64,000 nt of DNA, taken from Mycosarcoma maydis (taxonomy: Eukaryota; Basidiomycota; Ustilaginomycetes; Ustilaginales). The number at the start of each line of letters is the position of its first letter. Positions within the stretch are counted from its first letter, which is position 1. The stretch spans positions 124,001 to 188,000 of the forward strand of contig NC_026480.1 in the NCBI RefSeq assembly GCF_000328475.2. Direction: 5' to 3'. Positions 10,919 to 22,315 of this stretch are shown here, one piece after another. The position numbers and the translations under genes were made by a program. Below the pieces are notes generated by a model. It was not told the DNA's origin and made no database searches. It saw only the letters and a program-made list of their open reading frames with translations.

Positions 10919-13900
10919 ATGGATCCAGACGGCCTGTTCGACTTTCTCGCTCCTGCAGAGGCTGCACCGAGCCCTGCTGCCTCATCAGGCTCTTCGCCAT
11001 CCAAGAAGCAGAGGAAACGATCCAAAGCTGCTGCTGCCTCTTCGTCCTCTTCGCAAGATGTCACCAGCTCGCCTTCCGCTTCGCAGAATAACGACGCTGC
11101 CACGTCAAATCCACAGAACGCTGATGCTGCTTCCGACGGTGGCGAGGCAGAAGCAGGCCCCTCGAAACGCCAGAAGCGCAATACTACCTCGGATAAGCCA
11201 GCTCCCGTCCCTACCGTGGTGACAGACGAGTTCACTGACGAAGCCACCCAAGCCATCCCCATCGAGGATGGCTCTGCTGCTCCCTGCAACTCTGCAGGCG
11301 CGAGTGATGCTGACGGGGCTGCTGCGTCGGCCACAGGCGGCGCTTCTGCCTCAACCGCGAACACCAATGCTGCCGAAAAAAATATGCATATCACGCATTC
11401 CGTTCGTCATCAGGTCGCTCTCCCTCCCGATTACCCATACGTACCGCTATCACAGCATGTCCCCAACGACCCCCCTGCCAAAGAGTACAAATTCACCCTC
11501 GACCCTTTCCAGCGCAACTCAGTTTCTTGTATTGAGCGCAACGAGTCGGTCCTCGTCTCGGCGCATACCTCGGCTGGTAAAACCGTCGTGGCCGAGTACG
11601 CCATCGCTCAATGCCTCAAGAACGGTCAACGTGTCGTCTACACTTCTCCCATCAAGGCGCTCTCCAACCAAAAGTTCCGTGAGCTCACCGCCGAGTTTGG
11701 CGACGTCGGCCTCATGACCGGTGATGTCACCATCAACCCGTCGGCATCCTGCCTCGTCATGACCACCGAAATTTTGCGTTCCATGCTCTACCGTGGCTCA
11801 GAGATCATGCGTGAGGTTGCATGGGTCGTCTTTGACGAGATTCACTACATGCGCGACAAGGAGCGTGGTGTTGTCTGGGAAGAGACCATCATCCTGCTAC
11901 CACGCAAGGTGCGCTACGTCTTTCTCTCGGCCACCATTCCCAATGCCATGCAATTCGCAGAGTGGATCGCCCATACCCATGCACAGCCGTGTCACGTTGT
12001 CTACACCGATTTCCGTCCCACTCCTCTCCAGCACTACCTCTTTCCTCAAGGAGGCGAAGGCATCCACCTTGTCGTCGACGAGCGCGGCACATTCCGCGAG
12101 GACAACTTTCAGAAAGCCATGGGTGCGCTCGCCGACTCCAAGGGCGAAGACGTGGCCGACCCCAACGCGGGAGCTGGAAAGCGTCGCGGTCAGGTCAAAA
12201 AGGGTGGCAATGCAGGCAAAAAGGGTCCCTCGGACATTTACAAGATTGTCAAAATGATCATGGTCAAAAACTATAACCCCGTCATTGTCTTCGCTTTCTC
12301 CAAGCGCGAATGCGAGGCGCTTGCATTGCAGATGAGCAAGCTCGAATTCAATACAGAAGACGAGAAAGAGATGGTCTCGACCGTCTTTTCCAATGCTATC
12401 AATGCACTTTCAGAGGAAGATCGAGGCCTCCCCCAGATCGAGCACATTCTTCCGCTCCTTCGTCGCGGCATCGGCATTCACCACGGTGGCTTGTTGCCCA
12501 TTCTCAAAGAGGTCATCGAGATCCTCTTCCAAGAAGGTCTCATCAAGGTGCTCTTTGCCACCGAAACCTTCTCGATCGGTCTCAACATGCCGGCCAAGAC
12601 GGTCGTTTTCACCGCCGTCAACAAGTGGGACGGCAAAGAGTTCCGCAACCTCACCTCGGGCGAATTTATCCAGATGTCAGGTCGAGCCGGGCGACGTGGA
12701 CTCGATGACCGTGGTATCGTCATCATGATGTTCGACGAAAAGTTGGAACCAAGCGCAGCCAAGACCATGGTCAAAGGCGAGGCGGATCGTCTCAATTCGG
12801 CCTTCCACCTGGGCTACAACATGATTCTGAACCTCATGCGCGTCGAAGGTATCTCGCCAGAGTATATGCTGGAGCGGTGCTTCTTCCAGTTCCAGAACGC
12901 CGCTTCGGTGCCTGCGCTCGAGGCCGAGCAGAAGGCGGCTGAAGAACAGCGCGACCTGATCGAGGTGGAGCGCGAAGAAGAGGTGGCCGAATACTACGAC
13001 GTCAAGCACCAGCTCGAGACGCTGCGCAAGGATGTGCAGACCGTCATCACCCATCCGTCGTACGTGCTGCCGTTTTTGCAGCCCGGTCGACTGGTGAATG
13101 TGTGCCATGACGATCTCGACTTTGGATGGGGTGCGGTCGTGTCGTATGAGAAGCGACTGCCGAATACACCGGGCAAACGCGGGCCTGCTATCGATCCCAA
13201 CGCGCCGCCGCAGAATCATTACGTGGTCGATGTGCTTCTGCACTGCGCCTCGGGTTCCGGCTCATCGGACAAGAACGCCAAGAACGATGGCACGAGCAAC
13301 TTTCGCCCTTGCCCTGCAGGCAGCAAAGGCGAGATGGTCGTCGTTCCTGTTCTGTTGTCGACGATCCAGTCGATTTCGGGCATTCGCGTCTTCCTCGCCA
13401 AAGATCTGCGTCCGAGTGAACCTCGCGAAACGGTGCGAAAGAACCTCGTCGAAGTGAAACGCCGCTTCCCCAAGGGCGTACCACTTCTGGACCCGATCAA
13501 AGACATGAAGATTAAAGACGAGTCGTTTGCGCACCTCGTGGAAAAAATCAAGATTCTCGACGACAAGCTTGGCTCGTCACGGCTGCGCAACGATCCAGAT
13601 CTGCCACGACTCTATGCGGCTTATTCAAAAAAGCAGGCAGCACAACAAGTCGTTAGCGCGATCGCCAAGAAAATCGCCGCTGCGCATTCCGTCTTGCAGC
13701 TGGACGAGTTGAAATGTCGCAAGCGCGTGCTTCGACGACTTGGCTTCACAACGTCAGACGATGTCGTGGAGAAGAAGGGCAGGGTCGCATGCGAGATCTC
13801 GACCGGCGACGAACTTTTGTTGACAGAGATGATGTTTAACGGTGTCTTCAATGACCTTACGCCGCCGCAGTGCGCGGCGCTGTTATCGTGTTTTGTGTTT

Positions 13901-14293
13901 GGCGAAAAGTCGACCACGCAAACGCGGCTCAACGAGACGCTCGCCGCACCGCTGCGCATCATGCAGGAAACCGCACGTCGAATCGCCAAGGTCTCGATCG
14001 AATCGAAACTGGCGCTCGTCGAAGAAGAATACGTGTCAAGCTTCAAAGTGGAACTCATGGACCTGGTCATGCAGTGGTGCAACGGTGCAAAGTTTGCCGA
14101 GATCTGCAAACTCACCGACGTCTTCGAGGGAAGCATCATCAGATGTATGCGCAGACTCCAAGAGTTGATCAGACAGCTCGTCCAGGCTGCCAAGGCTATT
14201 GGCAATGAGGCGCTCGCCGAAAAGTTCGACAAATCTCTCACCATGTTGGAGAGGGAGGGAAGCATCATCTTTAGTCCATCGTTGTATTTGTGA
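10919..14293 (+). CDS. MTR4: ATP-dependent RNA helicase Mtr4/Dob1 (Ski2-like)
   Basis: Mtr4 is the 3'-5' helicase that feeds RNA to the nuclear exosome, alone or in TRAMP. It is a single exon of 1124 residues (yeast 1073). A Ser/Ala-rich N-terminal tail of about 150 residues precedes the core. Seen helicase motifs: AHTSAGKT (Walker A, about residue 215), DEIHYMRD (DEVH-type box, about 306), SATIPN (motif III, about 336) and [10 protein letters not shown] (motif VI, about 586). The central region (about 700-900) matches the arch/KOW insertion that separates Mtr4/Ski2 from other helicases, and the protein ends in the family-typical IIFSPSLYL. The start at 10919 is the first ATG of the frame. 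The stop is 100 bp from the stop of the converging nucleotidase gene. Confidence 0.96.
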   Translation: MDPDGLFDFLAPAEAAPSPAASSGSSPSKKQRKRSKAAAASSSSSQDVTSSPSASQNNDAATSNPQNADAASDGGEAEAGPSKRQKRNTTSDKPAPVPTVVTDEFTDEATQAIPIEDGSAAPCNSAGASDADGAAASATGGASASTANTNAAEKNMHITHSVRHQVALPPDYPYVPLSQHVPNDPPAKEYKFTLDPFQRNSVSCIERNESVLVSAHTSAGKTVVAEYAIAQCLKNGQRVVYTSPIKALSNQKFRELTAEFGDVGLMTGDVTINPSASCLVMTTEILRSMLYRGSEIMREVAWVVFDEIHYMRDKERGVVWEETIILLPRKVRYVFLSATIPNAMQFAEWIAHTHAQPCHVVYTDFRPTPLQHYLFPQGGEGIHLVVDERGTFREDNFQKAMGALADSKGEDVADPNAGAGKRRGQVKKGGNAGKKGPSDIYKIVKMIMVKNYNPVIVFAFSKRECEALALQMSKLEFNTEDEKEMVSTVFSNAINALSEEDRGLPQIEHILPLLRRGIGIHHGGLLPILKEVIEILFQEGLIKVLFATETFSIGLNMPAKTVVFTAVNKWDGKEFRNLTSGEFIQMSGRAGRRGLDDRGIVIMMFDEKLEPSAAKTMVKGEADRLNSAFHLGYNMILNLMRVEGISPEYMLERCFFQFQNAASVPALEAEQKAAEEQRDLIEVEREEEVAEYYDVKHQLETLRKDVQTVITHPSYVLPFLQPGRLVNVCHDDLDFGWGAVVSYEKRLPNTPGKRGPAIDPNAPPQNHYVVDVLLHCASGSGSSDKNAKNDGTSNFRPCPAGSKGEMVVVPVLLSTIQSISGIRVFLAKDLRPSEPRETVRKNLVEVKRRFPKGVPLLDPIKDMKIKDESFAHLVEKIKILDDKLGSSRLRNDPDLPRLYAAYSKKQAAQQVVSAIAKKIAAAHSVLQLDELKCRKRVLRRLGFTTSDDVVEKKGRVACEISTGDELLLTEMMFNGVFNDLTPPQCAALLSCFVFGEKSTTQTRLNETLAAPLRIMQETARRIAKVSIESKLALVEEEYVSSFKVELMDLVMQWCNGAKFAEICKLTDVFEGSIIRCMRRLQELIRQLVQAAKAIGNEALAEKFDKSLTMLEREGSIIFSPSLYL

Positions 14294-14393
14294 TGCATAC
14301 CCAAAAGGATTATCACGAGTGTATTAAATGGGAACAATCCACAATGCATGCGACAAATCAGGTGCGCGCGATGCTACCATGTGAGAAGAGAGG

Positions 14394-17300
14394 TCAAGTT
14401 GATGGACGAGCAATGTCGACCAACCTGCCATCGACTAGCGGCGAAACAAACGCCAAGTTGGACGTCTCTTCATCTGTATCAATGCGGTTGTTGCGATGCG
14501 TGTTGTGCGCTTGATTCGTGGTGGCAGAGGATCGGATGTCGGATTGCAACTGATCCATCTGGTGCTGATCTAGGTGGAACGACGTGGACGCCACAGGGCC
14601 ATGGTGGAAGTTGTGCGACTCGATGTGTGTGTCGTGGAAGCGTGTATTTGAAGCATGATTGAGGTGTATCGAGTTGGCATTTTGTCGCGCTGTGAAACGT
14701 TGCAGAAGGTCGACGAGGTGTTGCTGTTGCGTGAGGTTCATGTGCATGCCGGCGGGGAGCGCGCGCGCAGCGCTCTCGAGACGCGCAAATGTCGAGCGCA
14801 ACTCGGTGGCTTTCTCGACAATCTCTTTGCTCAACTGTGTCGGTGCACCTCGAGCCGCACGGTCCAAGCTACCAGAAGCAAGCAACGCGAGTGTCGCATC
14901 AGCATCAGCCTCATCGTCGACGATACTACCGAGTGCGATATTGGCACTCCCCAAAACATCATCGTCGTCCTGTACCGCAGCCGCCGCACTCGGCGATGAC
15001 GATGCATCGTACAGTTTTCCGTCCACTTGCGCTGCTCGCATCACCAATCTCAGCAGATCCTTGATCTGTCCCGCCAAACTCGACGTGAGCGTTGCGTCGA
15101 ATAGCGCATTCTCGATGGTCGCGTCATCAGCAGAATGCATGCGCATACGTTTGGCATCGCGCTTGCCAGTCTCGGTACCGTGCGCATCCACCGATGATGC
15201 AGCATCGTCGGAACAAGTGGCTGCGCTGCCCGTGTAAGCAGGCAGAGCCTCGTTGAAGCGTCTGTGCACACGGTCGAACTGCGAGTGGTGCTCGGAACCT
15301 CCAACGTGCAAAGCATCGCGAAACCCTCCAGGCGACTGATCGACGACCATACGCCACCCCTTGTCGAGTGTGTCCGACGATGCCATAGCCGACGCACTCT
15401 GCTTCACCGGCGTACAAGCCGCATGGCTCGAGTCCGAGTTGGGATGGATCGAACGTTGAAGCAGGTTTAGCGATCGCGCACGCGAGATGGCGATCCGTGT
15501 GCGCTTGCTTAGCGTATCCATCTTGTCGTCCTCCTGGCGCACCCGATCTTGGTCGCTGCTCGCTTGCGGATCTTGTCCTGCACCGGACGCATCACCATGG
15601 CTGGAAACCGATGCAGCGTTCTCAGCCTGCGCTCGTCGCATCTGCTTCATCCGCCATAGATAACTCGCGCCCAACAAGAATTTGCGCACAATTGCCGACA
15701 TAAGCTGACCATTCTCGTGATCCACCACAAAAGAGCCCCTCTTCAACGCCTCAAATCCGTCGTATCCTTCCGCAAGATACTCGCGCGTGACGACGCGGTA
15801 CGTCTTTTCCATCTCGAGAGGTCCTCGACTGACCAACGCTGGTCGATGCACTTCGACATCGTATCCTCCTGAAGGAAGCTTGGTCACGGAAAACCGACGC
15901 AGCTTTCCAACATTGGATTCAGCGTCGTCTTGACTGAGCTTGTGATTCTGCATATCGTCTCGATCACCCTGCTGCGGTGGAGGAGTGTCGAGTGGGTTGT
16001 CAAGCAATTCGACACTCACCAACCTGTTGCCCGGCGGCTTGCTGGAATCCCACTTGACCATCATTCCCGCCACCTGCGGAAAGCGTCCCTCCTGCTTCGG
16101 ATACATCGACAATCCGTTCTCCAACGCATCCCAGATATCTTGGCCCTTCAACTCCTTGCATACCACTGCATCTTCAAATGGCAAGATCTCGAGCACGTCC
16201 GATAATGCGATCTTGCCAGGTCCATATATCTGATCGCCTCTCAGACTTCCACCGCAGATCAGCGCGCAGTCCACCTCGCGTGTGCTCGCCGGTCGTTTCT
16301 CGCTCAGTTCGCCGCGATTGTCGCGTTCGCGCAGCACCTCTTCGTACGAGTTCATAAGCACGTCGGCTACAAAATTGCCGAATGCGGATTCGTCAGTTCG
16401 CACCTTCTCAGAGCGCACGTCCCATGGCGTGAGCGTGTAGGCTACGCTTTGCGAGGTGGATTTCGAGATTTTGGCAAGCAGATCATCGAGCATCGCTTTC
16501 AGCTGGGGAGACGTAGCGTCCGACGTGGACGTGCGGTAGCGTTGTACGCTGAGCGATCTGATCGTCCGTTTACGCACAGCCGAGTCGTTTCGATCTGTGA
16601 GCTCCAGTCGAAGCTCCGAAAGGTCGCGGAAGTCGGTGCCTGACTTGACGACCATGGTCGCCTTGTCGTTTTCCGTTCCCGGTTCCCCGCGCGCAAACTC
16701 GTCGCCTTGAAAGCTTGAAGCTCCGTTTCCAACGTAATAGATGTGGTCGTGACCACCCAGTACGAGATCTACACCGTGAGAGTTGGCGTCTGGGTTCGAG
16801 ACCGCGCCAACCGCATTGGCAAAGTCGATATCGTTAGGCAGACGGCTGTGCGTGATAGCGATGATGAGCTCGCATGCTTCGCCTGTAGGATCACGCAATG
16901 TACGACTGAGCTTTTGCGCGGTTTTGACCATATTTCTGTAAACGAAGCCCTGTGGAAAGCTGGGCACCGTAGCAATCCACTCTTTTTCGACAATACCGAT
17001 ACAGCCTACTTTGACACCCTGTACCACCGTCGTCCAGTACCGCAACGTACCCTGGACCTGTGCATCGTCATCCTGAAAATCCTCATCCCAACTGCTGCAA
17101 TCCCTGTTCTGCTCGTCCGTCTTTCCGGATCGATCGACCACGTTGCTGAACAACCATGGAAAGTTGTTCTGCGCCATCAACGTCTGCAAATGCGGGTAGC
17201 CAAAGTCCCAGTCGTGATTGCCCAAACAGGCGCAGTCGAGGTTCATCGCATTGATGACCGGGATCAGATGCGTTCCGCGTGTCACACTGCTTTCCACCGA

Positions 17301-17570
17301 GGGCGAGTAGAGGTCGCCGCTAAAGAGCACGAGTCCCTTGCGTTCTCGAGAGGTGGAATGTTGTGTCCAGTCGCGCGAACCGGAGGCTGGTGACAAAGTT
17401 GGTGGTGGAGGGGCGAGATTCGAAAGATCCGATGGCTCGCCCCATGATTCGCGGATGGATTGAATCTTGGCTGCAAACTGGTCTGCTCCGATGGTACCGC
17501 CGGATTTTTTGTCCTTCTGTCGAACGCGATAGACATCGTTGAAGTGGATGATGGGGAGTGTGACAGGCAT
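14394..17570 (-). CDS. 5'-nucleotidase-family metallophosphoesterase
   Basis: Single-exon protein of 1058 residues. Family members hydrolyse nucleotides or related phosphoesters with two metals. Metallophosphatase motifs appear in order: IIHFNDVYRV (N-terminus), FSGDLYSPS, CLGNHDWDFG, IAITHSRLPND and LVLGGHDHIYY, followed by a 5'-nucleotidase C-terminal domain (about residues 360-600; GGSLRGDQIYGPG, LPFEDAVV). ATG at 17570 is chosen; codons just upstream would need a non-ATG start. There is no signal peptide, so a cytosolic location is likely, unlike secreted UshA-type enzymes. About 400 C-terminal residues are low-complexity (Ser/Ala/Asp-rich) and unassigned. The exact substrate is unknown. 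Convergent with MTR4 and divergent from the SNARE gene. Confidence 0.85.
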   Translation of the reverse strand: MPVTLPIIHFNDVYRVRQKDKKSGGTIGADQFAAKIQSIRESWGEPSDLSNLAPPPPTLSPASGSRDWTQHSTSRERKGLVLFSGDLYSPSVESSVTRGTHLIPVINAMNLDCACLGNHDWDFGYPHLQTLMAQNNFPWLFSNVVDRSGKTDEQNRDCSSWDEDFQDDDAQVQGTLRYWTTVVQGVKVGCIGIVEKEWIATVPSFPQGFVYRNMVKTAQKLSRTLRDPTGEACELIIAITHSRLPNDIDFANAVGAVSNPDANSHGVDLVLGGHDHIYYVGNGASSFQGDEFARGEPGTENDKATMVVKSGTDFRDLSELRLELTDRNDSAVRKRTIRSLSVQRYRTSTSDATSPQLKAMLDDLLAKISKSTSQSVAYTLTPWDVRSEKVRTDESAFGNFVADVLMNSYEEVLRERDNRGELSEKRPASTREVDCALICGGSLRGDQIYGPGKIALSDVLEILPFEDAVVCKELKGQDIWDALENGLSMYPKQEGRFPQVAGMMVKWDSSKPPGNRLVSVELLDNPLDTPPPQQGDRDDMQNHKLSQDDAESNVGKLRRFSVTKLPSGGYDVEVHRPALVSRGPLEMEKTYRVVTREYLAEGYDGFEALKRGSFVVDHENGQLMSAIVRKFLLGASYLWRMKQMRRAQAENAASVSSHGDASGAGQDPQASSDQDRVRQEDDKMDTLSKRTRIAISRARSLNLLQRSIHPNSDSSHAACTPVKQSASAMASSDTLDKGWRMVVDQSPGGFRDALHVGGSEHHSQFDRVHRRFNEALPAYTGSAATCSDDAASSVDAHGTETGKRDAKRMRMHSADDATIENALFDATLTSSLAGQIKDLLRLVMRAAQVDGKLYDASSSPSAAAAVQDDDDVLGSANIALGSIVDDEADADATLALLASGSLDRAARGAPTQLSKEIVEKATELRSTFARLESAARALPAGMHMNLTQQQHLVDLLQRFTARQNANSIHLNHASNTRFHDTHIESHNFHHGPVASTSFHLDQHQMDQLQSDIRSSATTNQAHNTHRNNRIDTDEETSNLAFVSPLVDGRLVDIARPST

Positions 17571-18027
17571 CGTCTGCACTACTTGAATGCGAGATTAGGG
17601 CTCAAGTGTCTGAGTCAGATAGCATCCAGCAGCTTGGTTCAACACATTCGAGCAAGAAGCGCGACAGTATAGTGATGCCCGTGGTTGGTGATGGTGTGTA
17701 AGAAAGTTTCAAGACCCGGGTCAAGGTTTGCCGAACTTGCACGTTTGGTTCTTCGCTAAGGTCCGTGCTCGAAAATCGCACACCCGATTCGCGCGCTTTT
17801 CGACATTCCATGTGAATCACGATTAACGATTGTGATTCTCGAATTGTGTCTTCGTGCTTGCATCATCGGGGCCTGTCCGCCTGCCTTCATCGCTTCCCTC
17901 TGACCAGCATCTGTTCGACAATCACGAATCATTCATCGTCAGCTTCTGCGCCGCTACACAGTCGTCGCCTGTTGCATTTCATCCCAACGCCTCGTGGGGC
18001 GCTCGATCTTCAGCTGGCACGTACACG
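17571..18027. promoter_or_regulatory. Divergent promoter region, nucleotidase / Tlg1-like SNARE
   Basis: 457 bp between two divergent start codons. It contains GTGAATCACGATTAACGATTGTGATTC at about 17813 in split copies of the dispersed repeat, and AATCACGAATCATTC at about 17920. No gene seen. Confidence 0.45.
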
Positions 18028-18960
18028 ATGTCGAGAGATCCATACCACGATTTCGCATCGGACCTCAAAGCGTCGCTCTCATCAGCGCGCTCCCTCTCCC
18101 AATCCTACCAACAACTCGTCACTCGCTCAACAACACATTCGCACGCATCTTCCAGCTCATCCCTGCATACTCCAGGAGAGATACAGTCGGCATACGACCG
18201 CTTGTCCGATGCAATCGAAGGGTTACGGCAGGATGTCGAAGATGTCAAGCAGAGCGTGCTCGTCGTGGAACGCAGCGGTCCAGAGAGGTTCGGTGTGACA
18301 CCGGAAGAGTTGCAGAGTCGGAAAGCATTTGTAGCTGAATGCGAGGCGGAAGTCAAGGTACGTAGCATCGCCCAACAACGCTTCGTACTGCAGTGGCGGG
18401 TCGTTCAAAGCCGGGTTTCATGCTGACAGTCTCTGGTGCTTTACACGTTGGTATCGTGATCGTAAACAGGCACTGCTTAAAGTGGTGAAAGGATCACCAC
18501 CCGGTAGGAGAGATAGAGCAGGGCTCGATGCGGTGCATATAGACGTGGATGACGCAGACGAAGATGCTACGGAAGCGTTTGAACGCGAGCAGCAACAAGT
18601 GAGTATTCATCTACACCTGTCGAGCCACACACCTCCTCTGACACTTTTGCATCCTTACTCCAACCTCGGCTTGACGCACAGATGCTCATGTCACGCCAAG
18701 ATTCGACGCTCGACAAGATCGGAACCACGCTCAGCTCGCTTCGCAATCAAGCTGGCATAATGGGGCACGAGATCAACGAACAGATCGAGATCATTGACGC
18801 GTTTGATACCGAGGTGGATCAGAGCCAGGGAAGACTGGGAAACGCTATGAGAAAGATGGACGAAGTGGTGCGCATCAGCGATGAGAGACTGGGCGGCTGG
18901 TGTGTTTGGATTTTGATCGTGATCCTGTTTCTGTTGCTGTTGGTGGTGTTTTTGATATGA
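18028..18960 (+). CDS. TLG1: Qc-SNARE, Tlg1/syntaxin-6 family
   Basis: Tail-anchored SNARE of the endosome-to-Golgi route. Three exons: 18028-18357, 18470-18598, 18682-18960, with introns starting GTACGT and GTGAGT and ending AACAG and CACAG; all junctions keep frame, giving 245 residues. The N-terminus SRDPYHDFASDLKASL matches the syntaxin-6 N-terminal helix start (DPF-type). The SNARE motif lies on exon 3 (about residues 155-220) with the zero-layer glutamine in INEQIEIIDAFD. A single C-terminal hydrophobic span (WCVWILIVILFLLLLVVFLI) is the anchor. The length is close to yeast Tlg1 (224). The third exon begins with an ATG codon, so read alone it would look like a separate gene. Confidence 0.9.
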
Positions 18961-19563
18961 GCGCTTGCAGAGGCGTCATGACAACACACTATGAAGACAT
19001 GCTTTATACCCGCTATACTTATTCAAGGAAGAGCAATCCGAATCAATTATGAGTAGCACACAGTTGGTCGACAAGCCAAACGACGTGCGAGGATGAGGAG
19101 AAAGAGAAACATAGATCGGGCTCGATCGTGGATATCCAACACGTTTAGGCCTCCACACGAAAAATCACGAATGAGGCGCAGGAGCAGTCTACGCAAACGC
19201 AAAGGCAAATGCATCTCAAAGGCCAACTCACACGATATTCGTGATTCGCCCACCCATGTCGTGCATGAACTGCGTGAGTCACGATCTGAGCACCTTGTTA
19301 CTTGTTCTCGCAACATCATCATTCGTGATTCACGATTGTGACCACCGCATCTTGCGTCTTCTCGTTTGACAACAACTTTGGCTGGCCAGCAATGGCCGCC
19401 TCATAGAGTGCACCAGCAGCCTTGATGACCTCGACCTTTCACCTACATTGCTACGCTACTTGTATCACATTCACGATTGACGGGTCCAACATCCGCAAAA
19501 CCGCGCGTCACCCACACGTACACCCACAGTGCTCCCACAGAACAGGAAGCTGCATGGCCCAAC
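18961..19563. other. Intergenic spacer with repeat copies
   Basis: 603 bp between the SNARE stop and the EH-protein start. It holds repeat-family copies at about 19161, 19237, 19321-19339 (ATTCGTGATTCACGATTG) and 19470. No gene seen. Confidence 0.5.
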
Positions 19564-22032
19564 ATGGCAGCTTGGAACAGCACGGACGACGGCTCCGCGC
19601 CGATCAACTTTCGCGCCGCTCTTGCAGCTTTCGAGAACAACCGCTCCTCCTCCACAGATGCTGCTGCAAGCGACACGTATCACTCGCCCAAACCACGCGC
19701 AGCACAAAGAGCAGGGATCCGACAAGTACCTGCAACATCTGCCCGCCCTTGGTCCGACCAGGATCCCGTACCTCGCTCTTGCTCAGCCCCACGCATCCGT
19801 GACGATTCGGACGGTCTTACGCTGCCATCCACCATTACAGCCTCCTCGCGCGTACCCGCTCCAATCACTTCTGCGTCAGGCATGCTCAGTGCTCCCTCGC
19901 CCTCCTTGTCCACCCTAAGGAAAACGGGAAGCGGTACGAGCCTGAACAAACTTATGAACAAGTCGGTTCCTCGATCTGGTGCAAATGGTTGTACGGCTAG
20001 TGCGCTGATGCGATCGAGAAGCAGTTCTGTTGTCGAGAACGAGTGCGACGATTGTACTCTGGCGCCGAAGCCTGATTCGGGCAGATCTAGTCCGTATCTC
20101 AATGCTCGTGGAACGCTTTATGGTCTGTTTGGTTCCGAAGACGAGTCACGGCGTACAGAAAGTCCAGCATCGACCTCGCAACATATGCTCGACACGAGTG
20201 CGGACGACGATCTGTTTGCTCATGCCGTTATGGAGCGTTCCAGCACGCCTGCTTCGCTCAAGCAAAAGTCAACGACAGCTGATCGCATGGCATCGCTCGT
20301 GCCTCCACAGATACCGTCGCGGAATGGAAGCGCATCATCGACCAACTCTACCCATTCATCGACGCCAAGATTGCCACCGCGACGAGCTGGAGGATCAGCG
20401 AGCCTCGCATCGAGTCCGACCGTCTCAGAATTCGGTGAATTCTTCGCTACTGCAGCCACGCCAACCCCAAAGACAAAACCGAGATTGACCTACGCTACGT
20501 ATACACCAGGAGCCAAACGCGGCTCGGGAAATGCTGGGTTGGAAGCCAGTCTGACGCCTCCTGCATTGCCGCCTCGTAGTGCCACGCTGGGACAACATGC
20601 TGATCGAGCAACGTTCGGAGAGACGCCCTATCAAACGAGGCAGACGAGTCCGATGAGACGCGCGCCGCCCAGTGTGCCTGCCAAACCATCTGCTTCTGCT
20701 GCTGCTGTTGCGGCTGCGGGGAGCAAACCGATGCCCCCTCCACGACCAGCCAAGGCGTGGGATGGAGCAGCTGGAGGATTTCGGTTCGGTGCTGCAGGTT
20801 CAGAGTCGACCATGACCGCATCACCACAGCCAGCCATCGGTGGACCTCGCCCGCGTGCCGCTACGGCTTCGCATCAGCGCAGTCTCACTGGGGGTAGCAA
20901 TAGCGCTGTCAAAGCCATGCGAAACAGTACACACCGAAAGAGCGGCAGCAACGTGTTTACGAGCATAAGCCTGTCCGACGATGCTAGCGGAGAGCTGAAA
21001 CGTAGTCTCGAATCTGATCTGCATGTGGATCATTCGCACACACTGCCGCCTCCCAGCCGCGGTCGACCTGGTGCTGCCGTCGCCGGTGGGGCGGCGTATC
21101 CAACGCTAGCCGTCTCGACACGCAGCTCTTCTGCAAGTGGAGGTATGGCGGCGAGTGGAGTAGTAAGCTCTTTGATCGGTACCGCGGCTTCAGCGCTGCC
21201 GTTGTTCAAGTCCGCGGGTGGAGCGACGGGTGGTGCGTCCCGATCGTTAGCTGATGGAGCGCCTTCCAAGCAAGCGGTTCATGCTGGTGGCGCGATGACG
21301 AGTAGAAAGTCGAGCGTCGCGTCGGGATTGATGGCGACGGATGCCGAGGCTGCCGAGGCTGCGCTATGGGGTCGAGCGGTGCAATTGGCGGATGCAAGCA
21401 GTGTAGTCGGCAACCAACAGCCGACTGGAGCGCTGTTGAAGGAGCCAAAGGACGAGTATGCGAGGAAGAGATACGAGGCCTTGTTCGAGAAGCTCGTGGC
21501 TCAACAGATCGACAGGCACGACAAGAAAGACGCGGATAAGAAGCGTACAGAGCAAGGTGTAGGGAGCAGCGTTGTGACGGAGCGTACTCCGAGTGCTGGC
21601 GTACAAGCTCTACGTGGCTGGTTCGAGTCGGATGCTTCTGCCACCACCGCTCGGCCACCACAGCCTTCAGCACCAGCATCTGATCGTGCGACTAGATCCG
21701 GTACGTCTGCATCCGCGGTGGTATGCGCATCCACGGTGCGCAGAATCTGGACGCGTTCGCGACTTGCGTCGCACTTCCTAGCACAGCTCTGGGATCAAGC
21801 GGTGCTGTCTCAGTCGGCTGAACTCAAGGGACTGCAGAGCGAAGCCTTTGTCAAGGCTATGGCGGCAATCGATGCTGCGTTGGAGCGCAAAAAGCTTCAG
21901 CATCGTCAACGCAAACAGAGACTCGCCGATCATGCAAGCTTCAATACCGAGCACACAGTGGCAGGTGCTGGCAGAAGGGTTCCGCCGCCTCCACCGCTAG
22001 CAGCCGCCGTGGCGCCCTGGACGACAGTGTGA
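19564..22032 (+). CDS. EH-domain protein, Irs4/Tax4 type
   Basis: Single exon of 822 residues. Irs4/Tax4 proteins of yeast influence phosphoinositide levels and recruit autophagy factors. Most of the protein is Ser/Pro/Ala-rich disorder with several PPALPPR/PPPRPAK-like proline motifs that could bind SH3 domains. The short N-terminal block PINFRAALAAFENN is a conserved-looking start. The C-terminal part (about residues 630-790) carries the EH-type fold: YEALFEKLVAQQ, then RRIWTRSRLASHFLAQLWDQA, then SEAFVKAMAAIDAALERK, matching the Irs4-type EH helices. The first ATG in the frame, 19564, is used as start; the open frame extends further upstream without ATG. Family assignment rests on the EH-like C-terminus alone. 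Confidence 0.75.
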   Translation: MAAWNSTDDGSAPINFRAALAAFENNRSSSTDAAASDTYHSPKPRAAQRAGIRQVPATSARPWSDQDPVPRSCSAPRIRDDSDGLTLPSTITASSRVPAPITSASGMLSAPSPSLSTLRKTGSGTSLNKLMNKSVPRSGANGCTASALMRSRSSSVVENECDDCTLAPKPDSGRSSPYLNARGTLYGLFGSEDESRRTESPASTSQHMLDTSADDDLFAHAVMERSSTPASLKQKSTTADRMASLVPPQIPSRNGSASSTNSTHSSTPRLPPRRAGGSASLASSPTVSEFGEFFATAATPTPKTKPRLTYATYTPGAKRGSGNAGLEASLTPPALPPRSATLGQHADRATFGETPYQTRQTSPMRRAPPSVPAKPSASAAAVAAAGSKPMPPPRPAKAWDGAAGGFRFGAAGSESTMTASPQPAIGGPRPRAATASHQRSLTGGSNSAVKAMRNSTHRKSGSNVFTSISLSDDASGELKRSLESDLHVDHSHTLPPPSRGRPGAAVAGGAAYPTLAVSTRSSSASGGMAASGVVSSLIGTAASALPLFKSAGGATGGASRSLADGAPSKQAVHAGGAMTSRKSSVASGLMATDAEAAEAALWGRAVQLADASSVVGNQQPTGALLKEPKDEYARKRYEALFEKLVAQQIDRHDKKDADKKRTEQGVGSSVVTERTPSAGVQALRGWFESDASATTARPPQPSAPASDRATRSGTSASAVVCASTVRRIWTRSRLASHFLAQLWDQAVLSQSAELKGLQSEAFVKAMAAIDAALERKKLQHRQRKQRLADHASFNTEHTVAGAGRRVPPPPPLAAAVAPWTTV

Positions 22033-22315
22033 GTCGCTCAACCGGATACGCTGGATCCATGTATGGAAAGCTTTTGTTATGTATACTGAATGACACGGGC
22101 AAAATGCAAGAGACAAGCGTGTGCGTCTGTGCGTGTCTGGCGTGGACACGGAAGAAAGTGGCGAGTTGGTGGTACGGGAGGATTCGAGTACAATTACATA
22201 CCAACAACGCGAGTTGGAGAGCAGAGCGGAAGCGGACACAGCGTGGTGGTTCGGATCTTGCGCGCCAATGCGCGGAGGGTTGTGCTTGCGGTGCACGTGG
22301 TATGAAAGGAAACGC